Numbered from the stretch's first letter, positions 1 to 6,101 are shown. The stretch: DNA of 6,101 nucleotides from Syntrophaceae bacterium UBA3084 (GCA_002367335.1 DFBI01000033.1:3155-9255); one strand, 5' to 3'. The notes: generated by a model from the letters alone, not told the origin. Numbers and translations are program-made.

Positions 1-908
1 GCCGGATGGACATTCACATCTACGTCGGCAGGCGGCAATTCAATGAACAGTGCAACAAAAGGAAATCTTTTTGGTTCAATCAGCCTTCTGTATGAAGTCA
101 TAACAGCATTGTTCAGGAGACTATCTCTGATGAACCGATTGTTCACATAACAAAATATTCCCTTTGTGTTGGATCGAGTAAATGCAGGTCTGGAAATGAC
201 TCCTCTAAGCTTAATATTACCTTGTGCACACTCTACTGGAAGAACTTTTTTGCTGAAATCATTATCAAATACAAGAGAGAGCCTTTCAGAAAGTTCACCT
301 GTCCCCGGTAAATTCAAAGATTTTCTTTTATCTGTGAGGACCCTTATCCTGACTTCAGGATGAGCAAGAGCTATTCTTATAATAGCATCCATACAGTGGG
401 CCTGCTCTGTGGAATCTTTCTTGAGAAATTTTTTTCTGGCCGGTGTTGAATAAAAAATATCATTAACAAATATCGAGGTGCCCGGGGGACAGCCCGCCTC
501 AATAATTTTCTTTACCTTACCTCCCTCGATCAGCATTCGCATACCTGACAAAGATTTTTTTCTCCTTGTCAGCATTTCCACTTTGGAAATTGAAGCTATA
601 CTGGGAAGGGCCTCTCCTCTAAACCCCAAAGAACGTATCTTGTAAATATCTTCAAATTGATATATTTTGCTCGTCGCGTGTCTTTCAAAAGCTAACGGAA
701 CATCATCTTTGTCAATCCCTTCTCCATTGTCTGTAACCCTTATAGAATTCTTTCCACCTCTTTCAAGTTCAACAAGGATGTCTGTAGCATGTGCATCAAG
801 GGAGTTTTCAACAAGTTCTTTGACAATAGAGGCAGGTCTTTCCACAACCTCTCCCGCCGCTATCTTACTGGATAACTCTTCAGACAAAACAATGATGCGT
901 TTGTGCAA
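1..908 (-). CDS. mutL: DNA mismatch repair protein MutL, N-terminal part (3' end outside window)
   Basis: MutL is the ATPase that links MutS mismatch recognition to strand incision and removal. I translated the minus strand by hand: the frame is open from the start to the window edge, giving 302 codons plus two bases. All N-terminal GHKL ATPase motifs are present: IAAGEVVERPASIVKELVEN at residues 16-35 (E31 and N35 match E. coli E29 and N33), DNGEGID at 60-66, HATSK at 77-81 and GFRGEAL at 95-101. The fragment ends in DVDVNVHP, the conserved end of the transducer domain. The C-terminal dimerisation domain, which would show whether this MutL carries an endonuclease motif, lies outside the window. 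I chose TTG at 906-908 as start: it sits 6 bases after GGAGG, there is no in-frame ATG, and an in-frame TAG at 939-941 limits extension to 10 codons. Identity is very sure; the start is likely. Confidence 0.96.
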   Translation of the reverse strand, partial: MHKRIIVLSEELSSKIAAGEVVERPASIVKELVENSLDAHATDILVELERGGKNSIRVTDNGEGIDKDDVPLAFERHATSKIYQFEDIYKIRSLGFRGEALPSIASISKVEMLTRRKKSLSGMRMLIEGGKVKKIIEAGCPPGTSIFVNDIFYSTPARKKFLKKDSTEQAHCMDAIIRIALAHPEVRIRVLTDKRKSLNLPGTGELSERLSLVFDNDFSKKVLPVECAQGNIKLRGVISRPAFTRSNTKGIFCYVNNRFIRDSLLNNAVMTSYRRLIEPKRFPFVALFIELPPADVDVNVHP

Positions 909-914
909 ACCAAA

Positions 915-920
915 TCCTCC
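915..920 (-). promoter_or_regulatory. Ribosome binding site of mutL (supports a TTG start)
   Basis: The minus strand reads GGAGGA here, with about 6 bases between GGAGG and TTG at 906-908. The nearby ATG at 920-922 is in another reading frame and overlaps the site itself, so it cannot begin MutL. This site is the main reason for choosing the non-ATG start. Confidence 0.75.
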
Positions 921-942
921 ATGGTTCAGAACCGATGTCTAA

Positions 943-957
943 TGCGGCAAGGCCGCA
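943..957 (-). repeat. Small perfect hairpin in the mutL leader
   Basis: TGCGGC (943-948) and GCCGCA (952-957) form a perfect 6-bp GC-rich stem with a 3-base loop. It ends 22 bases upstream of the mutL Shine-Dalgarno site and directly abuts the longer hairpin at 958-998. No U-run follows it on the minus strand, so it does not look like a terminator. It could affect mutL mRNA stability or simply be part of a repeat element; the sequence does not decide. Confidence 0.55.
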
Positions 958-998
958 AAGGTTCAAGGTTCAAGGTTTTTCCTTGCTCCTTGAGCCTT
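958..998. repeat. Imperfect hairpin built of 'ttcaagg' units
   Basis: The left arm (958-975) contains 'ggttcaagg' twice, overlapping. The right arm (981-998) is its near-complement around a TTTTT loop (976-980). Of 18 paired positions, two mismatch (969/987 and 970/986) and one (962/994) is G-U when read on the plus strand. On the plus strand the stem is followed by G and five Ts (1000-1004), like an intrinsic terminator, although no plus-strand gene lies to its left. On the minus strand no U-run follows, so read-through towards mutL would not be stopped here. The 13 bases from 956 to 968 recur exactly at 4765-4777, suggesting a dispersed intergenic repeat family. Confidence 0.6.
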
Positions 999-1030
999 GT
1001 TTTTCACCGCCTGACACCAACATCTGCGCG

Positions 1031-1080
1031 AAAAACGCTTGTCTGCGTGCCTGCCTGTGCGTGTCCGCACGCAGACAGGC
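1031..1080 (-). terminator. Possible intrinsic terminator after the hydrolase gene
   Basis: On the minus strand, 1067-1077 pairs perfectly with 1040-1050 (11 bp, GC-rich). The stem can be lengthened by two pairs (1079-1080 with 1037-1038) past an A-C mismatch. It is followed at once by G and five Us (1035-1031). It begins 36 bases past the hydrolase stop codon, a plausible place to end the operon before mutL. The 16-base loop is large, the stem base is weak next to the U-run, and a competing stem uses three of the same bases, so this is only a candidate. Confidence 0.4.
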
Positions 1081-1096
1081 AACGCACAGGCAGGCA
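1048..1096. repeat. 15-bp perfect inverted repeat, interleaved with the terminator stem
   Basis: TGCCTGCCTGTGCGT (1048-1062) is the exact reverse complement of 1082-1096, with a 19-base spacer. That spacer contains one arm of the neighbouring stem (1067-1077), and the two stems share bases 1048-1050. The arms run in the order A, B, A', B', so the two full stems cannot form together easily. The segment 1037-1096 is 40/60 G+C, clearly richer than its surroundings, and TGCGTG occurs twice within it (1044-1049 and 1058-1063). It may be a dispersed palindromic repeat or a switch-like leader; see findings. Confidence 0.7.
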
Positions 1097-1115
1097 GTTG
1101 TGGTGAATAAAGACT

Positions 1116-1901
1116 CTAAAAGGTTTCAACGCCCAGAAGGACATTCCCATTATCTCGAATAATATCGCCATGGCCCGGGTAAATAACCGAGGGCGTGGTT
1201 GTATCACGTAAATATTTGAACGAGTCCTTTATGATGTCATCATTCCAGTGAAAACGATTCAGACTTCCGCGGCCCCTCTTCGATATATTAATAATCAAAT
1301 CACCGCATATTAACTCACCCGTTTCTTCGTTAAAAAATGAGACGGAATCCTCGGTATGGCCCGGCGTTTCTATAACCTCCCACCTCTCAAAACCGAGTTT
1401 GTATCTCCTGTTGCCATCGCCTCCATAATAACTGATTCTCTCTTTTTTAAATGGGAGTTTAATAAAATTTCGGAAGCCTGGAAGTGGGATCCCGGCAAGA
1501 CTTTCAAATCCAAGATGTGAAAATCTTCTTACGTAACAGGCGCTGGCAAGAGATGCGGGCACAAGACCGGAAAACCAATGCCTTATAAGAGATATCTTTT
1601 TCTTACCGCTTAAGTAATCTGCGACCTTGTAATTGAAAAGGATCTTTGTTGTTGATGAACATTTACCAACGAGATGACCAATTCCTCCAATATGGTCAAT
1701 GTGGAAATGCGTTGCTGTAATATACTGCAGATCGTTCAGGCTTCTCCCCAGTTTACCGGTGATATATTCTTCAATATCTCTTGCAGCGCCTATACTCCCC
1801 ACGTCAACGGCCATCAGTGAACTACGCCCCTCAATTATGTATGCCCTTGAAAATCCTGTGTTTGCGATAGGATGAACTTTATATGTATTTTCTGTCTTCA
1901 T
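1116..1901 (-). CDS. Metallo-beta-lactamase-fold hydrolase (glyoxalase II-like), substrate unknown
   Basis: This 261-residue protein belongs to the metallo-beta-lactamase superfamily, in the broad group of glyoxalase II-like hydrolases. The full metal site is visible: THFHIDH at residues 64-70 (H65, H67, D69, H70), GHT at 181-183 (H182), GD at 200-201 (D201) and PGHG at 242-245 (H244). This predicts a two-metal, probably zinc, cytoplasmic hydrolase; there is no signal peptide. About 110 residues separate H70 from H182, roughly twice the spacing in glyoxalase II, and residues around 88-165 form an added aromatic and basic segment that may shape a substrate pocket. The start is ATG at 1899-1901; only a weak GGGGA lies about 12 bases upstream, so translation may partly depend on the rfbD gene 43 bp upstream. 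The family covers thioesters, lactones, RNA and other substrates, and the sequence alone does not choose among them. Confidence 0.88.
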   Translation of the reverse strand: MKTENTYKVHPIANTGFSRAYIIEGRSSLMAVDVGSIGAARDIEEYITGKLGRSLNDLQYITATHFHIDHIGGIGHLVGKCSSTTKILFNYKVADYLSGKKKISLIRHWFSGLVPASLASACYVRRFSHLGFESLAGIPLPGFRNFIKLPFKKERISYYGGDGNRRYKLGFERWEVIETPGHTEDSVSFFNEETGELICGDLIINISKRGRGSLNRFHWNDDIIKDSFKYLRDTTTPSVIYPGHGDIIRDNGNVLLGVETF

Positions 1902-1944
1902 CTATTTGTCATTTCCCCGGAAGCACGGTTACTGTATGAACGCA

Positions 1945-2790
1945 TCAAAGATTCACTCTGTTGATATAATCTTTTAGTGCTATTTGCCAGTACCTCATAG
2001 TCCTCTTTGTAACTTCAGTGAATTTTCTGCAACTAAAAACAGAATAACATGGCCGGGGGGCCTTTCTTTGAAGCTTGTCAGATTTTATTGGTCGAACTTC
2101 AACGTCTGCCATATTTGCGTATTCCAATATTTTTAGAGTGAATTGATACCAGTTACATGTTCCTCTGTTTGCAAGATGAAAAGTTCCGGTGTGATCACCC
2201 TCAATAAGCAGATTTACGGCGGAAGCTAAATCTATAGTATAAGTCGGCGAACCTGTCTGGTCATCTACTACCTCTAGTATTTGTTTATTCTTTGCCTTTT
2301 CTAAAATGGTATTCACGAAGTTCTTCCCATTTTTCCCATAAAGCCAGGCAGTCCTTATCAGTATGTAATTATTCGACAATTCCTTAAGGTACAGTTCTCC
2401 CTGCAACTTGCTCTGCCCATATGCACTGACAGGATTACATAAATCATCTTCCACATAAGGACTTTCTTTTTCTCCGTCGAATACATAGTCTGTACTGAAG
2501 TGCACAATCTTGATGCCTCTATCTCTGCATGACACAGCCACATTCTTCACACCTTCTGCATTGATGGAGAAGCATCTGTCTTTCTCTGATTCGCAACCAT
2601 CAACATTTGTATAGGCGGCAGCATTAATAACAACATCAGGAGCTGTTTCTCCAATTATACGACGGCAGTCCTTGAGTGAGGAGATATCAAAATCTTTGCT
2701 GTTTTTACCCATAACTTCATGAGACAAAATCAGCATGTTAACAATATCACTGCCAAGCATACCTGTGTGTCCCAAAACTAAGATCTTCAT
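1945..2790 (-). CDS. rfbD: dTDP-4-dehydrorhamnose reductase (RmlD/RfbD family)
   Basis: The 281-residue product is an extended short-chain dehydrogenase that fits RmlD/RfbD, which reduces dTDP-4-dehydro-L-rhamnose to dTDP-L-rhamnose with NAD(P)H, the last step in making the rhamnose donor for surface polysaccharides. Visible motifs are the Rossmann glycine motif GHTGMLG at 7-13, NAAAYTNVDGCE at 56-67, STDYVFDG at 99-106, the catalytic YGQSK at 124-128, and DQTGSPTYTIDLA at 177-189, which is characteristic of this family. Length is normal. ATG at 2788-2790 overlaps the truA stop as TGATG, implying translational coupling; its own ribosome binding site is weak. The partner genes rfbA, rfbB and rfbC are not in the window, so it stands apart from a normal rhamnose cluster. 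A related sugar-nucleotide reductase is the main alternative. Confidence 0.9.
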   Translation of the reverse strand: MKILVLGHTGMLGSDIVNMLILSHEVMGKNSKDFDISSLKDCRRIIGETAPDVVINAAAYTNVDGCESEKDRCFSINAEGVKNVAVSCRDRGIKIVHFSTDYVFDGEKESPYVEDDLCNPVSAYGQSKLQGELYLKELSNNYILIRTAWLYGKNGKNFVNTILEKAKNKQILEVVDDQTGSPTYTIDLASAVNLLIEGDHTGTFHLANRGTCNWYQFTLKILEYANMADVEVRPIKSDKLQRKAPRPCYSVFSCRKFTEVTKRTMRYWQIALKDYINRVNL

Positions 2791-3527
2791 CAGTATTTTA
2801 CTTCTTTCAAAAATAATCCCTGTGGCGGTGCGGTAATTCCCGCTTTTGTTCTATTTTTGCATTTCATTATTTCGAAAAACCCCTCCGGGGTGAGCTTTCC
2901 CTTACCTACATCAACCAGAGTACCTGCAATATTCCTGACCATATGGCGCAAGAAACCATTTGCTTCTATAGTAAAGATTATCATGTAATCGTCTTCTACA
3001 TCAATTTCGGCTTTGATTACGGTACGAACATGATTGAATGCATCATCGTTTGCCCCGCAAAAAGAGGAAAAATCATGGGCCCCGTTGAGTAAAACAGCAG
3101 CTTTTTTCATGGCCCTTACGTTAAGTGGCTCATAAACATTCCAGGAGTAATTTCTGTGTAGAACAGCTCTGATACGGTTGTTATATATTCGATAAAGATA
3201 CACCTTGCTTTTTGCATCGTATCTGGCATGGAACCCTTCGTCCACGTCCGACAGTTCTTTAATGACAATGTCCTTTGGTAGAACACTGTTTACTCCTTGC
3301 AAGAGATTTGAAATTCCAATCTGTGATGTTGTTTTGAAGTTTGCTACCTGATTTATGGCATGTACACCCGCATCCGTCCTTCCGGAACCTGTGATTTTTA
3401 TTTTTTCCCGGGTAATCGTACCTATCGTTTTTTCTAAAACCTGCTGAATCGTAATGCCGTTTGATTGCCATTGCCATCCGTGATAGCATGTGCCATCATA
3501 CTCAACAACGATCTTGATATTTCTCAT
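2790..3527 (-). CDS. truA: tRNA pseudouridine(38-40) synthase TruA
   Basis: TruA converts uridines 38, 39 and 40 in the anticodon arm of many tRNAs to pseudouridine, helping reading-frame maintenance. The 245-residue product has the family's usual length and layout: EYDGTCYHGWQWQ at 9-21, the catalytic loop GSGRTDAGVHA at 47-57 with nucleophile D52, GFHARYDAKSKVYLYRI in the middle, DFSSFCG, and the C-terminal GFLRHMVRNIAGTL segment. The start ATG at 3525-3527 follows the pgk stop by 15 bp and lies in the same frame. The best Shine-Dalgarno-like bases (GAGGAG) sit inside the last pgk codons, too far away to be ideal, so translation probably depends on ribosomes finishing pgk. The stop overlaps the rfbD start by one base. 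Confidence 0.97.
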   Translation of the reverse strand: MRNIKIVVEYDGTCYHGWQWQSNGITIQQVLEKTIGTITREKIKITGSGRTDAGVHAINQVANFKTTSQIGISNLLQGVNSVLPKDIVIKELSDVDEGFHARYDAKSKVYLYRIYNNRIRAVLHRNYSWNVYEPLNVRAMKKAAVLLNGAHDFSSFCGANDDAFNHVRTVIKAEIDVEDDYMIIFTIEANGFLRHMVRNIAGTLVDVGKGKLTPEGFFEIMKCKNRTKAGITAPPQGLFLKEVKY

Positions 3528-3542
3528 GATGCCGGATACCGG

Positions 3543-4733
3543 TTACTCCTCGCTCGTCTTATTCAAAGCTTCAACGGCAGGAAGTTTTCCCCCTTCCAGA
3601 AGTTTAAGAGATGCACCACCACCGGTAGATATATAGGTAATATAATCACTTTCACCAGCTTCGTGAATGGCAACATCCGTGTCACCTCCTCCTGCAATCG
3701 TAAGAGCATGCGAATTTGCAACGGCATGTGCCATGGCAAAGGTCCCCCTGCTGAACGCATCAATCTCGAAAACACCCATGGGACCATTCCAGAGAACTGT
3801 TCTTGCATCATGTAAAACTTCGGCAAAAAGAGTAATCGTAGCAGGACCAATATCCAGACCCATCCAGTCCGGATTTATTTCCTGTACCGGAACGATTTTT
3901 GTTACTGATTTTGGATCCACTTTCTCGGCGATAACGCAATCAACGGGAAGATACAATTTAACCCCTGACTTTTTTGCCATTTCGATACCATTATAAGCCA
4001 CGTCTATCAGATTTTCTTCAACGATGGAAGTTCCTATTTCATGCCCCATTGCTTTGAGAAATGTGAATGCCATCCCACCACCGATTATGATTTTATCAAC
4101 TGTTTTCATAAGGTTAATCAGAACCTGCAACTTATCGGACACCTTTGCGCCACCGACAATAGCCACATAAGGTCTCGGGGGATTGTTGAGAGCTTTTTTA
4201 AAATAATTCAACTCTTTTTTCATGAGAAAACCGATGCCGCACTCTTTAACATATTTGGTAATGCCGACATTGGAGGCATGAACTCTGTGGGCATTACCAA
4301 AAGCATCGTCGATATATACATCCGCGCAACTTCCTAATTTCTTTGCGAAATCATCATTATTCTCTGTCTCTTCTTTATGAAACCGCAGGTTTTCCAACAT
4401 GATAATGCATCCGGGCTCCATATTATCAATGAGTTTTCTCACATCCCCGCCTATGCAGTCTCTAGCCAGAACGACTCTTTTGCCGAGAAAACGGGACAGC
4501 CTTGTTGCCACAGGGTTGAGACTCAGTCTATCGACAACTTTACCATTCGGCCTGCCCAAATGAGAAATAATGATAACCTTTGCATTTTCATCCAGGGCAT
4601 GGTTAATGGTTGGAAGTGCGGCCCGAATTCTCCTGTCATCAACTATATGAGAATTATCATCCAGAGGAACATTAAAATCAAACCTGCATAGAACCTTTTT
4701 TTCTTTAAGATCGATTTGGTCAATATATTTCAT
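3543..4733 (-). CDS. pgk: Phosphoglycerate kinase
   Basis: This cytoplasmic enzyme transfers phosphate between 1,3-bisphosphoglycerate and ADP in glycolysis and gluconeogenesis. I start it at ATG 4731-4733 (MKYIDQIDL), giving 396 residues, the usual bacterial length. An ATG 42 bases further upstream is in frame, but it would add 14 atypical residues and lacks this start's Shine-Dalgarno site. Motifs in order: RFDFNVPLD at 17-25, SHLGRP at 57-62, ENLRFH at 114-119, DDAFGNAHR at 142-150, GGAKVSDK at 194-201, WNGPMGVFE at 315-323, GGGDT at 348-352 and STGGGAS at 369-375. Two positions look slightly unusual: N rather than T or A in DAFGNAHR, and K after GGGASL where E is common. Neither suggests loss of activity. 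No gapA or tpiA gene lies next to it here. Confidence 0.98.
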   Translation of the reverse strand: MKYIDQIDLKEKKVLCRFDFNVPLDDNSHIVDDRRIRAALPTINHALDENAKVIIISHLGRPNGKVVDRLSLNPVATRLSRFLGKRVVLARDCIGGDVRKLIDNMEPGCIIMLENLRFHKEETENNDDFAKKLGSCADVYIDDAFGNAHRVHASNVGITKYVKECGIGFLMKKELNYFKKALNNPPRPYVAIVGGAKVSDKLQVLINLMKTVDKIIIGGGMAFTFLKAMGHEIGTSIVEENLIDVAYNGIEMAKKSGVKLYLPVDCVIAEKVDPKSVTKIVPVQEINPDWMGLDIGPATITLFAEVLHDARTVLWNGPMGVFEIDAFSRGTFAMAHAVANSHALTIAGGGDTDVAIHEAGESDYITYISTGGGASLKLLEGGKLPAVEALNKTSEE

Positions 4734-4737
4734 ACAT

Positions 4738-4743
4738 CCTCCT
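4738..4743 (-). promoter_or_regulatory. Ribosome binding site of pgk (decides the start)
   Basis: The minus strand reads a full AGGAGG here, 4 bases before ATG at 4731-4733. It lies inside the extra reading frame that the upstream ATG would use, which favours the shorter, 396-residue protein. Confidence 0.8.
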
Positions 4744-4752
4744 GTCAGGGCA

Positions 4753-4817
4753 AGGGTTAAAGGACAAAGGTTCAAGGCTAAAGAATCAGGGATAATTCTC
4801 TCCGTGCCTTTAATCCT
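4753..4817. repeat. Repeat-rich gltX-pgk gap with a weak inverted repeat
   Basis: The 119-bp gap 4734-4852 has no gene. AGGGTTAAAGG (4753-4763) pairs with CCTTTAATCCT (4807-4817) at 10 of 11 positions across a 43-base spacer. Bases 4765-4777 (CAAAGGTTCAAGG) are identical to 956-968 upstream of mutL and in the same orientation. No stem followed by a U-run is seen on the minus strand, so gltX transcripts may continue into pgk. I could not identify a convincing promoter. Confidence 0.4.
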
Positions 4818-4852
4818 CGTTGCTTATTGCTCAGTCCTTGCAGCTTTGCCGG

Positions 4853-6101
4853 CTATCTCGTGAGTTTTATAGCTCTTTCTGCTCGCTTGATGATTGATTC
4901 CCTTCCCAAAACGGCAAACACTTTATCAAGTTCCGGTCCGATAAGCCTCCCTGTTACAGCAGCCCTTATAGGCATAAATAATTTACGTCCCTTTAACCCG
5001 GTTTTCTCACGGACAGCTTTGATAACCAAATCATAAATACCGTTTCTGTGACTGGTCATATGTATCAATGTATCATAAACCTGTCTAACGACGTCAAGAG
5101 CTTCATCTTCCTTCAAAAGAGATATTGCATCATCGCACAATTTGTACTGATCATCAAAAAAAATATCGATATAATGTACTATATCCGATAAATTAGTAAG
5201 ATTATATCTTACAGCGTCGACAACAGAATACATCCATTCTTTCTTAATAGAGTGGTAATCATATCCTGCATCTGTGATAAAAGGTATTAATTGTTCAGTT
5301 AATTCTTTCAAATCACATTTTCTTATATAGATCCCATTTAGCCAGTTCAATTTAGCTTCGTCAAAGATAGCACCACTTTTCCCCGTTCTTTCCAGAGAAA
5401 AATCTCTTACGATTTCATCAACCGAACAGACCTCTTTCCCTTCACCGAATGAGCTTCCAAGAAGTGAGAGATAATTCAATAATGCTTCCGGTAGAATACC
5501 TTTTCTTCTGAACTCCCTTACAGAGACAGACCCGTGTCTTTTGCTCAATTTCGCCCGGTCCTTTCCCAGGATCAGGGAGTGGTGCGCGAATGATGGGGGT
5601 TCGAACTCCAATGTTCGATAGAGAAGTATTTGCAGCGCCGTATTGGAAAGATGATCTTCTCCCCTTATGACATGACTTATCTCCATTAGATGATCATCGA
5701 CAACAACGGCAAAATTATATGCTGGAATTCCATTGGAGCGCATAATAATGAAATCTCCCATGGAATCACAATCGAATCTCATATTACCACGTATCAGGTC
5801 TTTGAACATAACAACGCCTTTTTCGACCTTAAAGCGGTAGGCTGGCTTTCTTCCTTTTTTTTCAAGTTCTTTTCTCTCGCGTGCGGTAAGATTTCTGCAT
5901 TTCCCCATATATCGGGGCATCTGCTTCATTGAAAGAAGCTTTGCCCTTTCCTTTGCCAATTCTTCTTCAGTGCAGTAACATGGATATACTTTATCTTTGC
6001 TAATGAGTTTATCCAGGTATTCTTTGTAGATATCAAGCCGTTCGAACTGATGATACGGACCGTATGCACCAGGTTTTCCCGGTCCTTCATCCCAATCAAT
6101 A
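4853..6101 (-). CDS. gltX: Glutamyl-tRNA synthetase, partial (5' end outside window)
   Basis: This class I synthetase attaches glutamate to tRNA-Glu (and to tRNA-Gln if non-discriminating). The frame is open from the right edge, starting IDWDEGPGKPGAYGPY, and gives 415 residues to a TAG at 4853-4855. About 60-65 N-terminal residues, including the HIGH-type motif, lie outside, by comparison with E. coli GluRS. Visible residues include a zinc-site pattern (C41, C43, Y64, C68, counted from the first full codon) matching the C-x-C...Y-x3-C ligands of E. coli GluRS; GIPAYNFAVVVDD and ISHVIRGEDHLSNT in the catalytic core; and KLSKR at 184-188, the KMSKS-type ATP loop. The C-terminal helical anticodon-binding region follows intact. 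It cannot be told here whether the enzyme also charges tRNA-Gln. pgk lies 119 bp downstream on the same strand. Confidence 0.97.
   Translation of the reverse strand, partial: IDWDEGPGKPGAYGPYHQFERLDIYKEYLDKLISKDKVYPCYCTEEELAKERAKLLSMKQMPRYMGKCRNLTARERKELEKKGRKPAYRFKVEKGVVMFKDLIRGNMRFDCDSMGDFIIMRSNGIPAYNFAVVVDDHLMEISHVIRGEDHLSNTALQILLYRTLEFEPPSFAHHSLILGKDRAKLSKRHGSVSVREFRRKGILPEALLNYLSLLGSSFGEGKEVCSVDEIVRDFSLERTGKSGAIFDEAKLNWLNGIYIRKCDLKELTEQLIPFITDAGYDYHSIKKEWMYSVVDAVRYNLTNLSDIVHYIDIFFDDQYKLCDDAISLLKEDEALDVVRQVYDTLIHMTSHRNGIYDLVIKAVREKTGLKGRKLFMPIRAAVTGRLIGPELDKVFAVLGRESIIKRAERAIKLTR

Noticed and set aside
1037..1096. Short CRISPR-like array
   Set aside because: The repeated pieces are inverted rather than direct, there are no equal-length spacers, and no cas gene is near.
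903..1207. Several overlapping reading frames of 67-75 codons in the hydrolase-mutL gap on both strands
   Set aside because: They cross the inverted repeats, have odd cysteine- and arginine-rich composition from repeat sequence, lack ribosome binding sites, and run into the conserved mutL or hydrolase genes on either side.
1116..1901. True beta-lactamase or antibiotic-resistance gene
   Set aside because: There is no signal peptide, and the motif set (GHT, GD, PGHG) fits glyoxalase II-like hydrolases, a large family mostly unrelated to resistance.
3465..4691. Plus-strand reading frames of 98-116 codons opposite truA and pgk
   Set aside because: They are antisense to well-conserved genes, show no recognisable motifs, and are best explained by the codon pattern of the real genes.
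4734..4852. Promoter or terminator between gltX and pgk
   Set aside because: I found no convincing -35/-10 pair and no GC-rich stem followed by a U-run on the minus strand, so I list only the weak repeats.
1..6101. A new defence, mobile or secondary-metabolite system
   Set aside because: All six genes have recognisable families with intact motifs, no transposase, integrase or nuclease partner is present, and the only unexplained DNA is the short structured gaps.

Overview
The window is a stretch of ordinary bacterial housekeeping DNA, with every gene on the minus strand. In transcription order (right to left) the genes are gltX (start outside the window), pgk, truA, an rfbD-type reductase gene, a metallo-beta-lactamase-fold hydrolase gene, and mutL (end outside the window). 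The moderate-to-low GC content, Gram-negative-style genes with clear Shine-Dalgarno sites, and 'ggttcaagg'-type intergenic repeats suggest an anaerobic or environmental bacterium of the Desulfobacterota/Nitrospirota kind. That placement is a low-confidence impression, because no rRNA or lineage-specific marker is present.

Layout. Positions 4853-6101 hold about 415 codons of glutamyl-tRNA synthetase. A 119-bp gap (4734-4852) with weak repeats and a strong ribosome binding site precedes pgk (3543-4733). Then come truA (2790-3527, 15 bp downstream of pgk), rfbD (1945-2790, overlapping truA by one base as TGATG), and the hydrolase gene (1116-1901, 43 bp downstream of rfbD). A 207-bp gap (909-1115) is packed with inverted repeats and is followed by the first 302 codons of mutL (1-908), which appears to start at TTG.

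How the genes fit together. pgk, truA and rfbD are tightly packed, and the hydrolase gene follows closely, so they are probably cotranscribed. They do not form one pathway: they cover tRNA charging, glycolysis, tRNA modification, sugar-nucleotide synthesis, an unknown hydrolysis and mismatch repair.

The only part that genes do not explain well is 943-1096. It holds three structures. One is a GC-rich double inverted repeat whose two possible stems share bases; one stem is followed by a U-run on the minus strand, like a terminator. The second is a long imperfect hairpin built of 'ttcaagg' units. The third is a small perfect hairpin just upstream of the mutL ribosome binding site. I saw no defence system, mobile-element gene, CRISPR array, tRNA or rRNA.
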